This document shows, piece by piece, positions 23,531 to 36,300 of a stretch of DNA of 64,000 nucleotides. Under the pieces are notes generated by a model. It saw nothing but the letters and a program-made list of their open reading frames with translations, was not told the origin of the DNA and searched no databases. Positions within the stretch are counted from its first letter, which is position 1. Every line of letters begins with the position of its first letter. This stretch comes from Meghimatium bilineatum (taxonomy: Eukaryota; Mollusca; Gastropoda; Stylommatophora; Philomycidae): NCBI GenBank assembly GCA_034231615.1, contig CM067298.1, forward strand, positions 24,769,934 through 24,833,933. The letters are read 5' to 3'. Both the position numbers and the translations under genes were made by a program.

Positions 23531-24244
23531 GTTAAAATTGATAAATTTTAAAATGGTAAACAAGAGCACTAATGTTCATGAGTTACATCTATAATTTCAC
23601 AATTTGGTGTACAACCTGACATAAATAGTTTTCTTATTCATGGTAATGAAAGAAAGGAATGACCTGGTGTGTGTACGGTGCAATGCATAAGGATATGTTG
23701 CCAGTTTTCACTTTAACTTTTAAAGCTTTCAATCTTTGATTTTCAGCTTTTATTGTAAAAATCTTTATTGTTGGAGTAACACTTAACCTCAAAGATTTCG
23801 TGAATATTTGAAACATATCAATATCTTTTTAGTTTCTATTATATTTTATGTTTCTGACACATTCAGTATTAAATGTGGTCGGTGTTCGTCGCCTGAGAAG
23901 ATTGAGAACACCTGCTTTACATGAACTAGGGCTGAACAATTGGATGATAGATGTCAGTGACCAGTGGAAACACATCATCTACAACAATAAGCCGTCTGGC
24001 GGACCAGGTTAAGAAGGAGATGCTTAAACTTCCACATATTATCTTTTCTTGTTTAGCGTATGTGTATTTGCAATCCTCTTCATGTTCTTGTAAACTTATA
24101 CCTCTTTATATCTTGCAGCGTCATGAGTAAAAAGTTCTCTTAGATGGAATTCTTGTGCACTTCAAATATGTTTGTTTTCGCTGTCGCTTTTATTTTTGCA
24201 ATACATCTTTTGCGTGGTCTGCCCATGGCTTTATATTTATCTTT

Positions 24245-24780
24245 ACTATCATCATCAAGTGCCGTCTCCGAAACGAAGATTGGCTGCCACGAATCTCCAA
24301 CATCCCATGTCTCTTGTCTTGGTGGTGCATTCTGCTTGCTAGACTGTAACCTGCCCATCGTGTGATGTTACTCTCCCACTTGTATCTCTGCCTACCCCTT
24401 GCTCGCTTCCTTGATTCTTGATTCTTAATTAGGAACAAGCGTCACAGCAGGGGGGGGGGGGGGGGGCATTCCCATATATGCTCTGCTTGCCGTTCTTTCA
24501 GCCATCTAAAAGTGTATAATTTCAGTGTCCCAGTCAGTTGCTGATTACCCGTTCTTCTGATCTTTCCGGTGAGGGAGCACTTTCTCCTATCTATTCCATC
24601 TCGCTTCCTTTTGACTTTACACTCAAGTAATGTCTTCAATAAGCTGTCAGGTCTGTTAATGTTTCCACAATATTTTATTTGCATGATCTTTATTTCTCTT
24701 AGTAGTTCTTTCTTCATATTAAGTGTTTTAGCATCTCTTTATATGTTTTCTTCTCTTTCAATGTATTTAATATGTAGGTA
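24245..24780 (-). mobile_element. Non-LTR retrotransposon 3' end, family A copy 4
   Basis: The (ATC)n tail tatcatcatcaa on plus, then tgccgtctccgaaac. The minus frame reads [20 protein letters not shown], then HHQDKRHGMLEIRGSQ. It contains a run of 18 G at about 24451-24468. Confidence 0.7.
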
Positions 24781-25964
24781 GATGGTCTTCAGTAGGAAGG
24801 TAGTAGGTAGGTAGATGGTCTTCAGTAGGTACGTAGTATGTAGGTAGATGGTCTTCAGTAGGTACGTAGTATGTAGGTGGATGGTCTTCAGTAGGTAGTA
24901 GGTAGGTAGATAGTCTTCAGTAGGTAGTAGGTAGGTAGATGGTCTTCAGTAGGTAGTAGGTAGGTAGATGGTCTTCAGTAGGTAGTAGGTAGGTAGATGG
25001 TCTTCAGTAGGTAGTAGGTAGGTAGATGGTCTTCAGTAGGTACGTAGTAGGTAGGTAGATGGTCTTCAGTAGGTAGTAGGTAGGTAGATAGTCTTCAGTA
25101 GGTAGTAGGTAGGTAGATAGTCTTCAGTAGGTAGTAGGTAGGTAGATAGTCTTCTGTAGGTACGTAGTAATTACGTAGATAGTCTTTAGTAGGTACGTAG
25201 TAGGTAGATAGATAGTCTTCAGTAGGTACGTAGTAGGTAGGTAGATGGTCTTCAGTAATTAGTAGGTAGGTATATGGTCTTCAGTAGGTAGTACGTAGGC
25301 AAATGGTCTTCAGTAGGTAGTAGAGAGAAAGATGGTATTCAGTAGGTAGTAGGTAGGTATTTGGTCTTCAGTAGGTAGTAGGTAGGTAGATGGTCTTCAG
25401 TAGGTACGTAGTAGGTAGGTAGAAGGTCTTCAGTAGGTAGTAGGTAGGTAGATGGTCTTCAGTAGGTAGTAGGTAGGTAGATAGTCTTTAGTAGGTACGT
25501 AGTAATTACCTAGATAGTCTTTAGTAGGTACGTAGTAGGTAGATAGATAGTCTTCAGTAGGTACGTAGTAGGTAGGTAGATGGTCTTCAGTAAGTAGTAG
25601 GTAGGTATATGGTATTCAGTAGGTAGTAGATAGAAAGATGGTATTCAGTAGGTAGTAGGTAGGTATATGGTCTTCAGTAGGTATATAGATGGTCTTCAGT
25701 AGGTAGTAGGTAGGTAGATAGTCTTCAGTAGGCACGTAGTAATTAGGTAGATGGTCTTCAGTAGGTAGTAGGTAGGTAGATGGTCTTCAGTAGGTAGTAG
25801 GTAGGTATATGGTATTCAGTAGGTAGTAGGTAGGTATATGGTATTCAGTAGGTAGTTTAAAGGTAGATGGTCTTCAGTAGGTAGTAGGTAGGTAGATGGT
25901 CTTCAGTGGGTAGTAGGTAGGTAGATAGTCTTCAGTAGGTAGTAGGTAGGTACATACTCTTCAG
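24774..25964. repeat. Minisatellite, 29-bp unit, about 38 copies
   Basis: Unit agatggtcttcagtaggtag plus taggtaggt (29 bp), with a 4-nt longer variant (gtacgtag) and atagtc/atggtc variants. The 3' end is broken by the retrotransposon copy at 25964-26410, after which the motif atagtcttcag reappears. Confidence 0.93.
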
Positions 25965-26410
25965 GTACAAGTGGGTCTCGTTCGCAAACAGTGGATTGAG
26001 GCCCTGAGAAAGGCGAGCCTGAAAGTGGTTACATTTATTTTCGTGTCGGGATATGAGGGAGTTCGAGGCAATTAAAGAGTGGATCAACTGGCATCATGCG
26101 CGATTGTGGCACATGGCGATGTGGCAATGGATCGCGCTGAAGTTTTGAATTCCTCAAGAGATATAACACGCGAGAGTGAGACTAATGTGGATGATGATTC
26201 CTTTTCACTGGCTAGGTTTAAAGATCAGGGATTGAAATGCGGTGTTGCTAGAATTGAACATTTTGGAGACGCAGAAGAATGATGGTCAACCAGCATAGGA
26301 CCAGTACTATCAGCAGAAGTGTAATGGCGGATACACTCACAGAGAGATCGGATCAACTATGGACGTGTCCAGTTTGCAGTGATGATGATCCGATGACTAA
26401 CTGACTAACT
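25964..26410 (+). mobile_element. Second, strongly 5'-truncated copy of the 2243-4744 retrotransposon
   Basis: Aligns with 4303-4744 (from ggtacaagtgggtct to the (ACTA)n tail) with scattered substitutions and several frame breaks. It encodes only the end of RNase H and the C-terminal CPVC region. Flanks atactcttcag (25954-25964) and atagtcttcag (26411-26421) match at 10 of 11 bases, so it was inserted into the minisatellite. Confidence 0.88.
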
Positions 26411-26504
26411 ATAGTCTTCAGTATTAATATTTTCAGTATTTAGATAGCCATTGTTTTGTTGGGGGTCTTAAAGTGAGTAAATTATTTATTTTTCAAGCAT
26501 GTCG

Positions 26505-26690
26505 TGAGAAGCGAATTGGGAGGTTTGAGGAGTGGAGACTGCTGTAGCATCTCACAGAACTGGCCATTCCATGTAGGTTCCAATAGACCCTGAAGTCATG
26601 CTGACGTTATATGTGTCAGACTGAAAGTCGCAGTTATCGCTGCTAAGGTTTACATAATGACATAACGCATTCCTTTCTCTTGACTGCATT
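26505..26690 (+). repeat. Dispersed repeat family V, copy 1
   Basis: The segment atgtgtcagactgaaagtcg, then cagttatcgctgctaaggtt and catgacataacgcattcc-like text recurs near 29280-29420, 31875-32030, 35790-35945 and, inverted, 50720-50790. It carries catgtcgtgagaagcgaNt upstream. Perhaps a SINE or retroelement tail; type unproven. Confidence 0.5.
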
Positions 26691-26759
26691 CTACTAATCT
26701 GCAGGGTGTCAAACTAAACTAAGAAGTGTTTATTTGCTCTTTTTTATGAAGTGTTTTTG

Positions 26760-26990
26760 TCTGTCGATCATCAGATTAAGTGATTCTTGATGGAAGTGTT
26801 TCATTTATATCTTCAGATTCAGATTCCTGATAGAAGTGTTTCATTTCTATCATCAGATTAAGTGATTCTTGATGGAAGTGTTTCATTTCTATCATCAGAT
26901 TAAGAGTTTATTGATATTGTTGTTTCATTTATGTCTATGATTAAACTAATAGATTATTAATAAAAGTGTTTCATTTCTACACATTGTATT
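26760..26990. repeat. Tandem repeat, about 50-bp unit
   Basis: Four to five degenerate copies of catcagattaagtgattctt followed by gatggaagtgtttcatttct. Confidence 0.8.
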
Positions 26991-27760
26991 TCGCCACCAC
27001 TGTATTAATGAACCTCTCCACCACTGTACTAAATTTACCTATTTACCATTGTAATAGTTATTTCTCTTCACCACTGTACTTATTTTATGTCTCCACCACT
27101 GCACTAATTGTACTTTTCCACCACTGTGCGAATTGTACCTCTCCATCAATGTACTTGGTGTACATCTACATTAATGTACTATTTGTACCTCTCCGCCACT
27201 GTACATATTGTACCTTTCCACCATTATAATTAGTGTACCTCTCCGCAACTGCGCTAGTTCTACCGCTTCGTCACTGCTAGTTGTACCTCTCCACTACAAT
27301 ACTAGTTGTATCTCAAATTTACTGTACTAGAGGTACCACTCAGGCACAATATTAGTTGTATTCCACCTCCACTGTACTAGTTGTACCACTCCACTACAAT
27401 ACTAGGTGTATCGCACATCCACTGTACTGATTGTATCTCACCTCCACTTTACTAGCTGTATATCACCTCCACTGCACTGTGTGTCACATCCACTGTACTA
27501 GTTGACTCTAACCTCCACTGTATTAGTTGTATCTCACCTCCACTTTACTTGCTGTATCTCAACCCCACTGTAGTAGATATAACTCACCTCCACCGTACTA
27601 GTTCTTTCTTACCTCGAATGTACTAGTTCTATATCAGTTTCACTGTACTAGTTGTATATCTCCTCCACTGTACTAGTTGTATATCTCCTCCACTGTACTA
27701 GTTGTATATCTCCTCCACTGTACTAACTGTATCTCACTCCGCTGTAGGTATTACTGTTGC
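26990..27760. repeat. Degenerate tandem repeat, about 24-27 bp unit
   Basis: Many imperfect copies of ctccactgtactagttgtat with cc/tc variants. Only the last copies (about 27655-27730) are near identical. Confidence 0.85.
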
Positions 27761-27879
27761 TGCTAGTTGCAATTCTCAAACGATTTACAATAAGACATTC
27801 TCTCATTCATATTTATAACATAAAACAAGATGCAAAATGCACCCAGAGAAGAGACACATACTCTATTCTTTCTAATATA

Positions 27880-28552
27880 ACAGACTAGCAAACACAAACA
27901 TGCGCCACCAATATAACAGACTAGCAGACACACACATGCGTCACCAATATAACAGACTAGCAGACACACATATGCGCCATCAATATAACAGACTAGCACA
28001 CACACATGCGCCACCAATATAATAGACTAGCAGACACACACATGCGTCACCAATATAACAGACTGGCAAACACACACATGCGTCACCAATATAACAGACT
28101 AGCAGACACACATATGCGCCACCAATATAACAGACTAGCAGACACACATATGCGCCACCAATATAACAGACTAGCACACACACATACGCCACCAATATAA
28201 CAGACTAGCACACACATGCGCCACCAATATAACAGATTAGCAGACACACATATGCGCCACCAATATAACAGACTAGCAGACACACATATGTGCCACCAAT
28301 ATAACAGACTAGCAGACACACACATTCGCCACCAATATAACACACTAGCAGACACACAAATGCGCCACCAATATAACAGACTAGCAGACACACAAATGCG
28401 CCACCAATATAACAGACTAGCAGACACACAAATGCGCCACCAATATAACAGACTAGCAGACACACACATGCGCCACCAATATAACAGACTAGCAGACACA
28501 CAAATGCGCCACCAATACAACAGACTAGCAGACACACACATGCGCCACTAAT
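27880..28552. repeat. Minisatellite, 36-bp unit, about 18 copies
   Basis: Unit catgcgccaccaatataaca plus gactagcagacacaca (36 bp). Because 36 is a multiple of three, open frames appear on both strands; these are repeat artefacts, not genes. Confidence 0.95.
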
Positions 28553-28639
28553 AAATCTTCAAAATAACTCTATGCATTTCTCGTATATTTTCTTCAGCCG
28601 TGCTATTTATATCTAGTAACTTAATATTGATATCTTCTC

Positions 28640-28735
28640 TGGGAATTGGGCATCTCCCTAGCGTTATGGTGTAAGCTGTACGCCTTGTGTTAAAGATGTC
28701 ATATGTTCGAATCCGGATCGTCTCGTCTTGTGTAC
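28640..28735 (+). repeat. tRNA-like SINE head (family S3)
   Basis: ctagcgttatggtgtaagct (box A-like) and gttcgaatccgg (box B-like) are spaced about 45 bp apart, followed by a unique body to about 28945. The flanking arms do not pair into a complete cloverleaf, so not a tRNA gene. Confidence 0.5.
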
Positions 28736-28949
28736 AAGGTGGATCCTTTCGCAGATCCCTGTGGATTATCGCTTGAAGTTACGGAGTTACGTGCTACGAG
28801 TGGCACTCTCGGCAGGCGAGTACATATGGGGGAAACGAGTAAGTAAAACAAATCCTCTATGTCTTTTGAACCCTTTTTGTTGGGAATTTCATGAGACAAA
28901 TTGTCCTGGTGATGTTGACCTTTCAGAGGGTGTCTTCCTTTCATAGTCC

Positions 28950-30460
28950 ATGTTACCCTGGAGCATGACAATCGACTACTGTAGATATTTGTCGATAGTC
29001 ACGCAATAGCTGTGTCAACTAAATATTACATGCTTTACCAATGCTTGCTTTTGACTATGTCAAGAATATACCACAGAATGTATTCAGACACATCCATAGA
29101 TACCTGCAGTACATCAATGATATATTTTGACATCCATCAAGTTTCTAAACTAAATTTCCACAGTGGAATTCAAGATCACTTGCTGTATATACCTTTTATT
29201 ACAAATATTTACCCGTGCATTGGCGGGGTCTGAAAGTGGAGCAAATAATAGCAGCACTGTTTACTTTCCATGTATGTCATAATAGACGACTCAGGAGGTA
29301 TTCGAGTGGTTGGTTGTCCGATCCTAAATATAGTCAAAGTGGCCGAGAGTAGAATGTGAGGGGCCGAGTGGCGTAGATATTGCTGTTAATATATAAACCA
29401 TGACACAACGTATTCCAAGATCCAGAATACTCCCTGCTAATCTTTAGGAGTTTGAGAACGAACGCATAAGAAGACGAATATACAAAAAAACGTATACAGC
29501 TATAACAACAATAGCACATTTGTCATCAGTGTTTAGAATCTCTTATTTCAAGAGCAACATAATATGAAATATAACTTGATTGGATGCACATGAAGATTTG
29601 CCGGAACTGCTGACGTGCGTGAATCACGAAGGACCGGGCATCTGTCCAATCATGAACTAGTATTTGATTTTCCCTGGCTTAGAGGCTATATAATTAGGGC
29701 CTTGTTATATCGATCTCTAGGGAGACGGAAGCAAACAAACGACAGGATGGACAGAAGCGTGTTGCAGGGTGTCACTTCGAGTTGAAGCGACAATGAAATC
29801 AGAATTATTGTCAGTTGCTGGTCCTATGGAAATATGGAATGAGATGGCAAAATATGTTATTACCCAATAAATAAAGTGACAAATTGTCCTTCAAATTTTA
29901 GCGTAAGTTCCACATATACCTTAAGAGATATATTGCAATAATTTAAAAAAAAAATAGCAATATACATTTAGATTGGAATGAAGATAAAATAACATAAATT
30001 GAGTTCAAAACGTCATTATAAAGTAACACACATTCAGAATAGAATTACGATATAAAATAACATACTTTAATCAAATGGTAATTACAACTATCGATCAATT
30101 CAGAAACAAACTGCAATGTAAACTAACATGCATGCATTTATAAATATGAATGCAATTAAACATACATTCAAAGTCAAATAACAAAGTATACAAGCATAGT
30201 CTGAGAATAATATGATAATGTAAACAAAAACTCTCTTTCAGAATCAATGACATTGTAAAAATACTTTCAAATCATTCCATTTTAATATTTCCGTTCAAAA
30301 TCTAATCTGTTAATATAATATTGATCTATTCGCTCATACACTTTTGTTGTGCCATCACAAAGTACAATGATATAGGAATAGACATTCTCACGAAGACCCA
30401 ACTACACTCGCACATACCAATACAAACATATTTGTAAATAAGAATGGTATTTGTGTGCTA
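28950..30460. other. Unassigned sequence with a family V piece
   Basis: Contains a family V match at about 29280-29420 (aaaccatgacacaacgtattcc). Otherwise no gene or RNA seen. Confidence 0.35.
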
Positions 30461-30511
30461 GATGCGACAGAAACACCGATGTAACGTCGACAGCAACATG
30501 ATGATAAGGCA

Positions 30512-30553
30512 TATATATATATATATATATAGAAAGAGAGAGAGAGAGAGAGA
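30512..30553. repeat. (TA)n-(GA)n compound microsatellite
   Basis: atatatatatat followed by agagagagag. A (CA)n run lies at about 30650-30672. Confidence 0.9.
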
Positions 30554-30769
30554 CATATATGCAATGTATTTGCTACAGAAAAAGGTAAGCGTACAGTATT
30601 TGCTAAAGTACAATCCATATTTTAATATTAACCCCCTTCATTTACATCGATACACACACACACACACACACACGCACACAAAACACACACATATCACTAA
30701 GACAACAACTTCTAAAACATTTCTAAAAGTGTTCATATTTGAACCATACCTTTACTTACTTTAAATAGT

Positions 30770-31270
30770 TATATATAAATCATTCCTTTATCCACAGTTC
30801 AACCGTGTGGATATAATGTTCTGAATTATATGATGTAGCTTTGTTCTATACGGCTTAATAAAGACCTCGTTAATAAATAAATTGTCTAGTTTTTGTCAAA
30901 GGTAATGTCAGATATTTCTAAACAGGAGATTAGCTTTATCATTTTTACTACCGGATGAAATTGGGCGATGTCCGCTATAAACGAAGAATCATATATTTGA
31001 GCACGGCAGGATGATACGGTTAGTCAATCTCCTAGATCGTTTAGCAAAAACTGACAAAACATAGATGAAAAGACCTTTTGATTGTTTCACTGTTAAATTT
31101 TTCATTTCACAGAAAGACAATTTACAATACATTGATGCTCCGAACCAAAACAAAAAACAATAAAATGTAGGGGTACCACGTAACTCTGTCTAACCCAGAA
31201 AAAAAAAACGGTTTATATGTGTGTATATATAAATTAAACTGAGACAATTAAATTAGTGTAAATACATGGG
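30770..31270. other. Unassigned AT-rich sequence
   Basis: Nothing recognised. Confidence 0.3.
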
Positions 31271-31299
31271 AAACATTTTCACTGAAGACGGCAAACTGG

Positions 31300-31830
31300 A
31301 CAGATAAATTTAAACACCATGTAAAAAATCCAATAAAGTTTCAAACCAGTTGCCACCACTACTAAGCAGATATTAATAAACAGTATATTTATACCAACTG
31401 TGTGTTATCAATGTCAGGCATGTACACTGTCCAAGATATAGAAGAGAAAGATTGCAACCTGTAAGATGAGATGTCTAAGGAAGATCGTTGGATTCAAAAG
31501 AACAGACCGTATAAGAAACGATGACATCAGAAATTGTATAGGAATTGTACCAAGCATCAAATAAATAGAAAGCCAACAGATCAAGTTGTTCGATTCCTTA
31601 TGAGAATGGAGCCAGATCGCCTTCCAGCTGTACCATAAAAAAAGAAGAATATCTGTGTATAGAGTGAGAGGAAGACCAAGACCAAGAGGCAAATGGATTG
31701 ATAATATCAGAGACATGATACAACAACACGGCATTACAATAACAAATGCAACACATATGGCATTAGAAACAAGACAGGCTCCCCACGACGCTGCGCAGCG
31801 TTGGTGGCTAGGTCAAGACCTGACAAGACA
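31300..31830 (+). mobile_element. Non-LTR RT 3' region, family C relative
   Basis: Frames read CNL..EMS..DRWIQKNRPYKK, then a second frame RGRPRPRGKWIDNIRDMIQQ and NATHMALETRQAPHDAAQRW. Stops and frameshifts throughout. It ends against an (AT)n run at about 31830-31850. Confidence 0.65.
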
Positions 31831-32068
31831 ATATATATATATATATATATGTAACTGTAACTTGCCGTGCATGTGGTAAGAGGAAACGGTTTTGGTGATT
31901 GAGTTGGCTATCCCACTCTATAGAGGATAAAAGTGATCCGAAGATATGCTTAAGTTGAATGTTCAGGCTGTTGGGCACAGACATTTCAGTCAAGCTGTAA
32001 ACCATGACACAACGTATTACGTTATATGGAGTACAATCATTATTCTTTTGTAGAATGAGCGCAGAAGA

Positions 32069-32180
32069 AGTGCGTATGTGTACATATCAGTGATGAAGTG
32101 CGTATGTGTACATATCAGTGATGAAGTGCGTATGTGTACAAATCAGAGAAAAAGTGCGTATGTGTACATATCAGAGAAGA
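32069..32180. repeat. Tandem repeat, 28-bp unit, 4 copies
   Basis: Unit agtgcgtatgtgtacatatc plus agtgatga, with gtgatga/gagaaaa variants. Confidence 0.93.
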
Positions 32181-32309
32181 TTTCTGTTTTAGAAGACAAT
32201 TTTAATCGAATAATTTAATAAATACATAATAGAAGCATACCCCAAGTGATATTGCAAAGGTTTCGCTGCCGTCGAACCAAGTCGGACTTCGTGCGCGTTA
32301 AGACTATTC

Positions 32310-32989
32310 AACTGTCTTACAAGATCAACTGTCTTACAAGATCAATTGTCTTACAAGATCAACTGTCTTACAAGATCAATTGTCTTACAATATCAACTGT
32401 CTTACAAGATCAACTGTCTTACAAGATCAACTGTCTTACAAGATCAATTGTCTTACAAGATCAACTGTCTTACAAGATCAATTGTCTTACAATATCAACT
32501 GTCTTACAAGATCAACTGTCTTACAAGATCAATTGTCTTACAATATCAACTGTCTTACAAGATCAACTGTCTTACAAGATCAATTGTCTTACAAGATCAA
32601 CTGTCTTACAAGATCAATTGTCTTACAATATCAACTGTCTTACAAGATCAACTGTCTTACAAGATCAATTGTCTTACAATATCAACTGTCTTACAATATC
32701 AACTGTCTTACAAGATCAATTGTCTTACAAGATCAACTGTCTTACAAGATCAATTGTCTTACAATATCAACTGTCTTACAAGATCAACTGTCTTACAAGA
32801 TCAACTGTCTTACAAGATCAACTGTCTTACAAGATCAATTGTCTTACAATATCAACTGTCTTACAAGATCAATTGTCTTACAAGATCAACTGTCGTACAA
32901 TATCAACTGTCTTACAAGATCAATTGTCTTACAAGATCAACTGTCTTACAAGATCAATTGTCTTACAAGATCAACTGTCTTACAAGCAC
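32310..32989. repeat. Minisatellite, 17-bp unit, 40 copies with higher-order pattern
   Basis: Unit caaYtgtcttacaaKat. Only two positions vary appreciably (C/T and G/T). The unit contains no stop in any plus frame, so all three plus frames stay open for more than 200 codons; these are not genes. It lies 306 bp beyond the ABCG stop codon, on the downstream side of that gene, so it could be within its 3' UTR (inference). Confidence 0.97.
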
Positions 32990-33294
32990 TTCTGCTACTA
33001 ACTGAGGGTTAAGCTAATATTCTCGATGATAAGTCTTGGATGCTAATTTTAACAACACTATTGCTCAATAAGAAATTACATGAACAAAAAAACCGAGCTC
33101 TGAAAATAGAAATCAATTTTCTGAATTAAATTTTTTTTTAAACAACCCTAGCGTACACTATTTGCAGCAGGCTAACGAGTTCTCGCTGTATTTAGATACA
33201 CCGAGGACAGTTACTTATAAACATTATTAACCTGCCACTGATTGACTATTGAACACTCAGAAAATGTAGATTAAATCTTATGAAAATCAGATGG

Positions 33295-33399
33295 TTACTC
33301 CTTGGACCTTCTAGCTTTGATGACAAGAATTATTAGAGAGAGTAAACGGAATCCGGCAATTAGAGCTACCAACAGGCATATGTCCATGATGAAGTTATC
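33295..33399 (-). CDS. ABCG terminal exon: TM6 and stop
   Basis: 105 nt: 34 codons plus TAA at 33297-33295; acceptor ctcag. It encodes [20 protein letters not shown], then [15 protein letters not shown] final hydrophobic helix followed by a short basic cytosolic tail is the normal end of ABCG proteins. The intron before it is only 306 bp, the shortest of the gene. Confidence 0.93.
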   Translation of the reverse strand, partial: DNFIMDICLLVALIAGFRLLSLIILVIKARRSKE

Positions 33400-36300
33400 C
33401 TGAGGAGACAATAAATATGTGTAAATACTGTGATATTTTAAACAGAAAGGTTGCCCCCCAAAAAAAAGAAACTTGTAGATGAAATTCTTACATTTTAATA
33501 AATGTTTATATTACTGAAATAATTACCGAGTAGGTCGTATATTGCCGACAGTTAAGCCTTAACTGACACCTAGATGAGTTCAGAAACACGTGACATTGTT
33601 GCGTGTATCGAACAAGTTTATACGTAATTAAATGAAGGGACAAAAGTGGCATTGTTGCGTATATTAGACAGGTTTATATGTAATTACCCTAAGGGAGTCA
33701 CCAACCTTTTCAAAGCTTGTATAGGCCAGCACATCATCTCCTGTTGCATATAGACATTGTCCGTGGCTTGGTATCACTGTGTCATTCAAGTGTGGGATGT
33801 GACAAGCTAAACAGACAGAAGAACACCATGTGCATAAAAACAAGAAAACAAAAGATGTTTTATGGATAGTGTCCCCAACTTTGAGTGATATGTCGCTTCA
33901 AACTGAGCATAATTCAATTGAATAATTGATGTTTTGCTTACGATTACATATACACCAAGTCCCTAAGTGTTAACATGTGTCTTGCTGGTTCTAGCATATA
34001 ATACGCGTGTATTCACGGCAAGTAATAAAAATATTGCAAGACTGGAAAATATTCAAAACGAGCCCACACGCGTTTCCTTATGATGCAACAAGGATACGCC
34101 ATTTGTGGCAATGAGATCTATCCTCCTTTGCTGACTTTGACTGGTAGATTTAAGGTGTGGCGAACTCGGACATATAAAATGCAGTGCCAATACACTTCAA
34201 CAGTTATATACAGATCTCAATAAGGTGGTAAGCTCCAAGTTCAAAAGGGGCAGATCGTAGATGGTAGAGGCAAAAGATACCATCAGACAAGTATGTGACC
34301 CTACTTTCATTGATCATGGGGAGCAGTTGATACCCACTCCATTGCATTAAATGGTACCTTTTCTGTAATCAGCACATTCGAATTAAGTTGTATGGGAAAA
34401 TCCGGTAATATTGATTGCGCAAGTCAGGGAAGTCATTGATGATATCACATCAGACACGGAGTTGTAGGAATTACTGGTAAGAAGATTGCGGACCAATTCT
34501 GCAAAAATCATTTCAGTTATCATGCGGACGTCCACATCTATGACACAGGCCATCGGCGCTCCCTGGACATTCTGGTTACGGCCATTAAGTTGTGCTTGTA
34601 TGACGACAGGACCCGTCTTGCGCTTGAAACTGTTACATATACCTATTCGGTACTCTCAAACCCTTCGGGATCAAAAGGCGACTGTCTCATAGGTAAGTAA
34701 TTTCATTACTTCTTCTCTGTTTCTATCGTCTCACATGTGTGTAGCATTTTTGTATATTCATTTGCTCTGTGATCTTGTTACATCTCTTGCAGTCCATCTC
34801 CACATTGCGATTAACTCGGCCATGTTCATGTCGTCTATAGTGTCGCTCTTATCGTTTTCTGTTGCGTATGTTGTCTTGATAAAGACCATTTGGTCGAAAC
34901 GTCGATTTGTGTGTATTATTATGTATTTTATAATCAATTTTGAACGCGGCAACATACTAAATAGGCCCCAAGAAACCACGAAAAGATGGATACATCAATC
35001 AACTGTTAAACTTAAATGAAGGAGCAGTAATTACAATAATAGTGCAATATAATAAAATCCAGAACGATACATCCTGAAATTAGAAATTAAAGACCTAGTT
35101 AAACATGCACAAAATTGCAAAAGACCAGAAATGGATAGCATACCTATAGAACTAATTAAAATGTTAACATTTGCAGGTATAGAGTGGCTAAACAGACTGT
35201 TCAATATGATATGGAAGACACAAAGGGCACACCACGAATGGAATACAGCGGTGATTGTTCCCATTTGGAAGAAAAATTGCAGTACGAGAGACTGCAATAA
35301 GTATAGAGGCGTATCACTCTTAAGCCACATAGGAACACTATTTAGCAAGATACTAGAGAGAAGGATGTGCGCCTATATAGAGCCACAGCTCAAGAACATA
35401 CAACTGGCATTTCAGAAAAATGACAGTTGTACAGATGCAATCTTCGTCATCAAACAATTCGTCCTCCACAATATACTCCAGCATACATGAGGGCCATCTG
35501 CAGAAAACTCTTTCACCCCTGACGCTGAAAGGCAACACATGGTTTAGCGAAAAGATAGATAGATTATATGTGTCTCCATTTATTAGCAAACCTATATTAC
35601 CGTAATCGTGGTCGTAAATGTCTGATTTCAGTTTTGCGCAGTAAATACAATGTTAGACATCACAATGTTAGACATCACGATGTTAGACATCACAATGTTA
35701 GGCGTCACAATGATAAGCGTTACAATGTTAGGAATCACAATGTTAGGAATCACAATGTTAGGGACACTGTTCCCTGCAAGCATGCCGCAAAAGGCGAGTA
35801 AGGAGGTTTTTGTGGTGGAGTTGACACATGGTGAAAGTGACCCAGAGACCATACAAACGATGGATGTGTCAGACCGAAAGGCACAGATATCGTAGCATAG
35901 ATATAAACATGATACGACGCATTACCTTTCCCCGGACTACATTCCAGAAACTTGCAGAAGAAATGATAAGACATGATGCGAGAGTAAGTAACAACACCAC
36001 ATATACTTATTATTCTTGCAATAAGAAACGACTGAGGAAGTAATCCATCAATTGGCTACTCCTATCGACTGTTAATGTGATCACAATATTTCATGCTAAG
36101 TTAGGCTTCTCGACACAAAAATTACGGATGTCCTAGACAAACTGGAAACCACAAAACGCGTTCCTTTATACGGAATACCTGATGTTAATCAATGAGTTTA
36201 AAAAGACATTACGATGGACAGTATACGACATGTGGACTAGATTGGGAATGATCCTTCTAACGTTGTAGATTTTACTTTTCCTATGATTTGCATTAGCTGT

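Noticed and set aside
24451-24468. Run of G as a G-quadruplex or regulatory site
   Set aside because: Homopolymer inside a decayed retroelement; length may also be a sequencing artefact. Same for the C run at about 61483-61498.
27763-28551. Cysteine-rich (CYIGGAYVCLLV) and RHQYNRLADTH repeat proteins on opposite strands
   Set aside because: Both arise from one 36-bp tandem unit divisible by three; no start context, splice site or conservation supports a gene.
27880-28552. CRISPR-like array
   Set aside because: Units are contiguous with no unique spacers, and the context is eukaryotic; it is a minisatellite.
28640-28735. Genuine tRNA gene
   Set aside because: Box A- and B-like motifs are present but no complete cloverleaf or acceptor pairing can be drawn; a SINE head fits better. 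The same holds for 18690-18850.
32246-33012. Three overlapping plus-strand open frames of 210-251 codons
   Set aside because: They are the three frames of a 17-bp stop-free minisatellite; periodicity, not protein selection, keeps them open.
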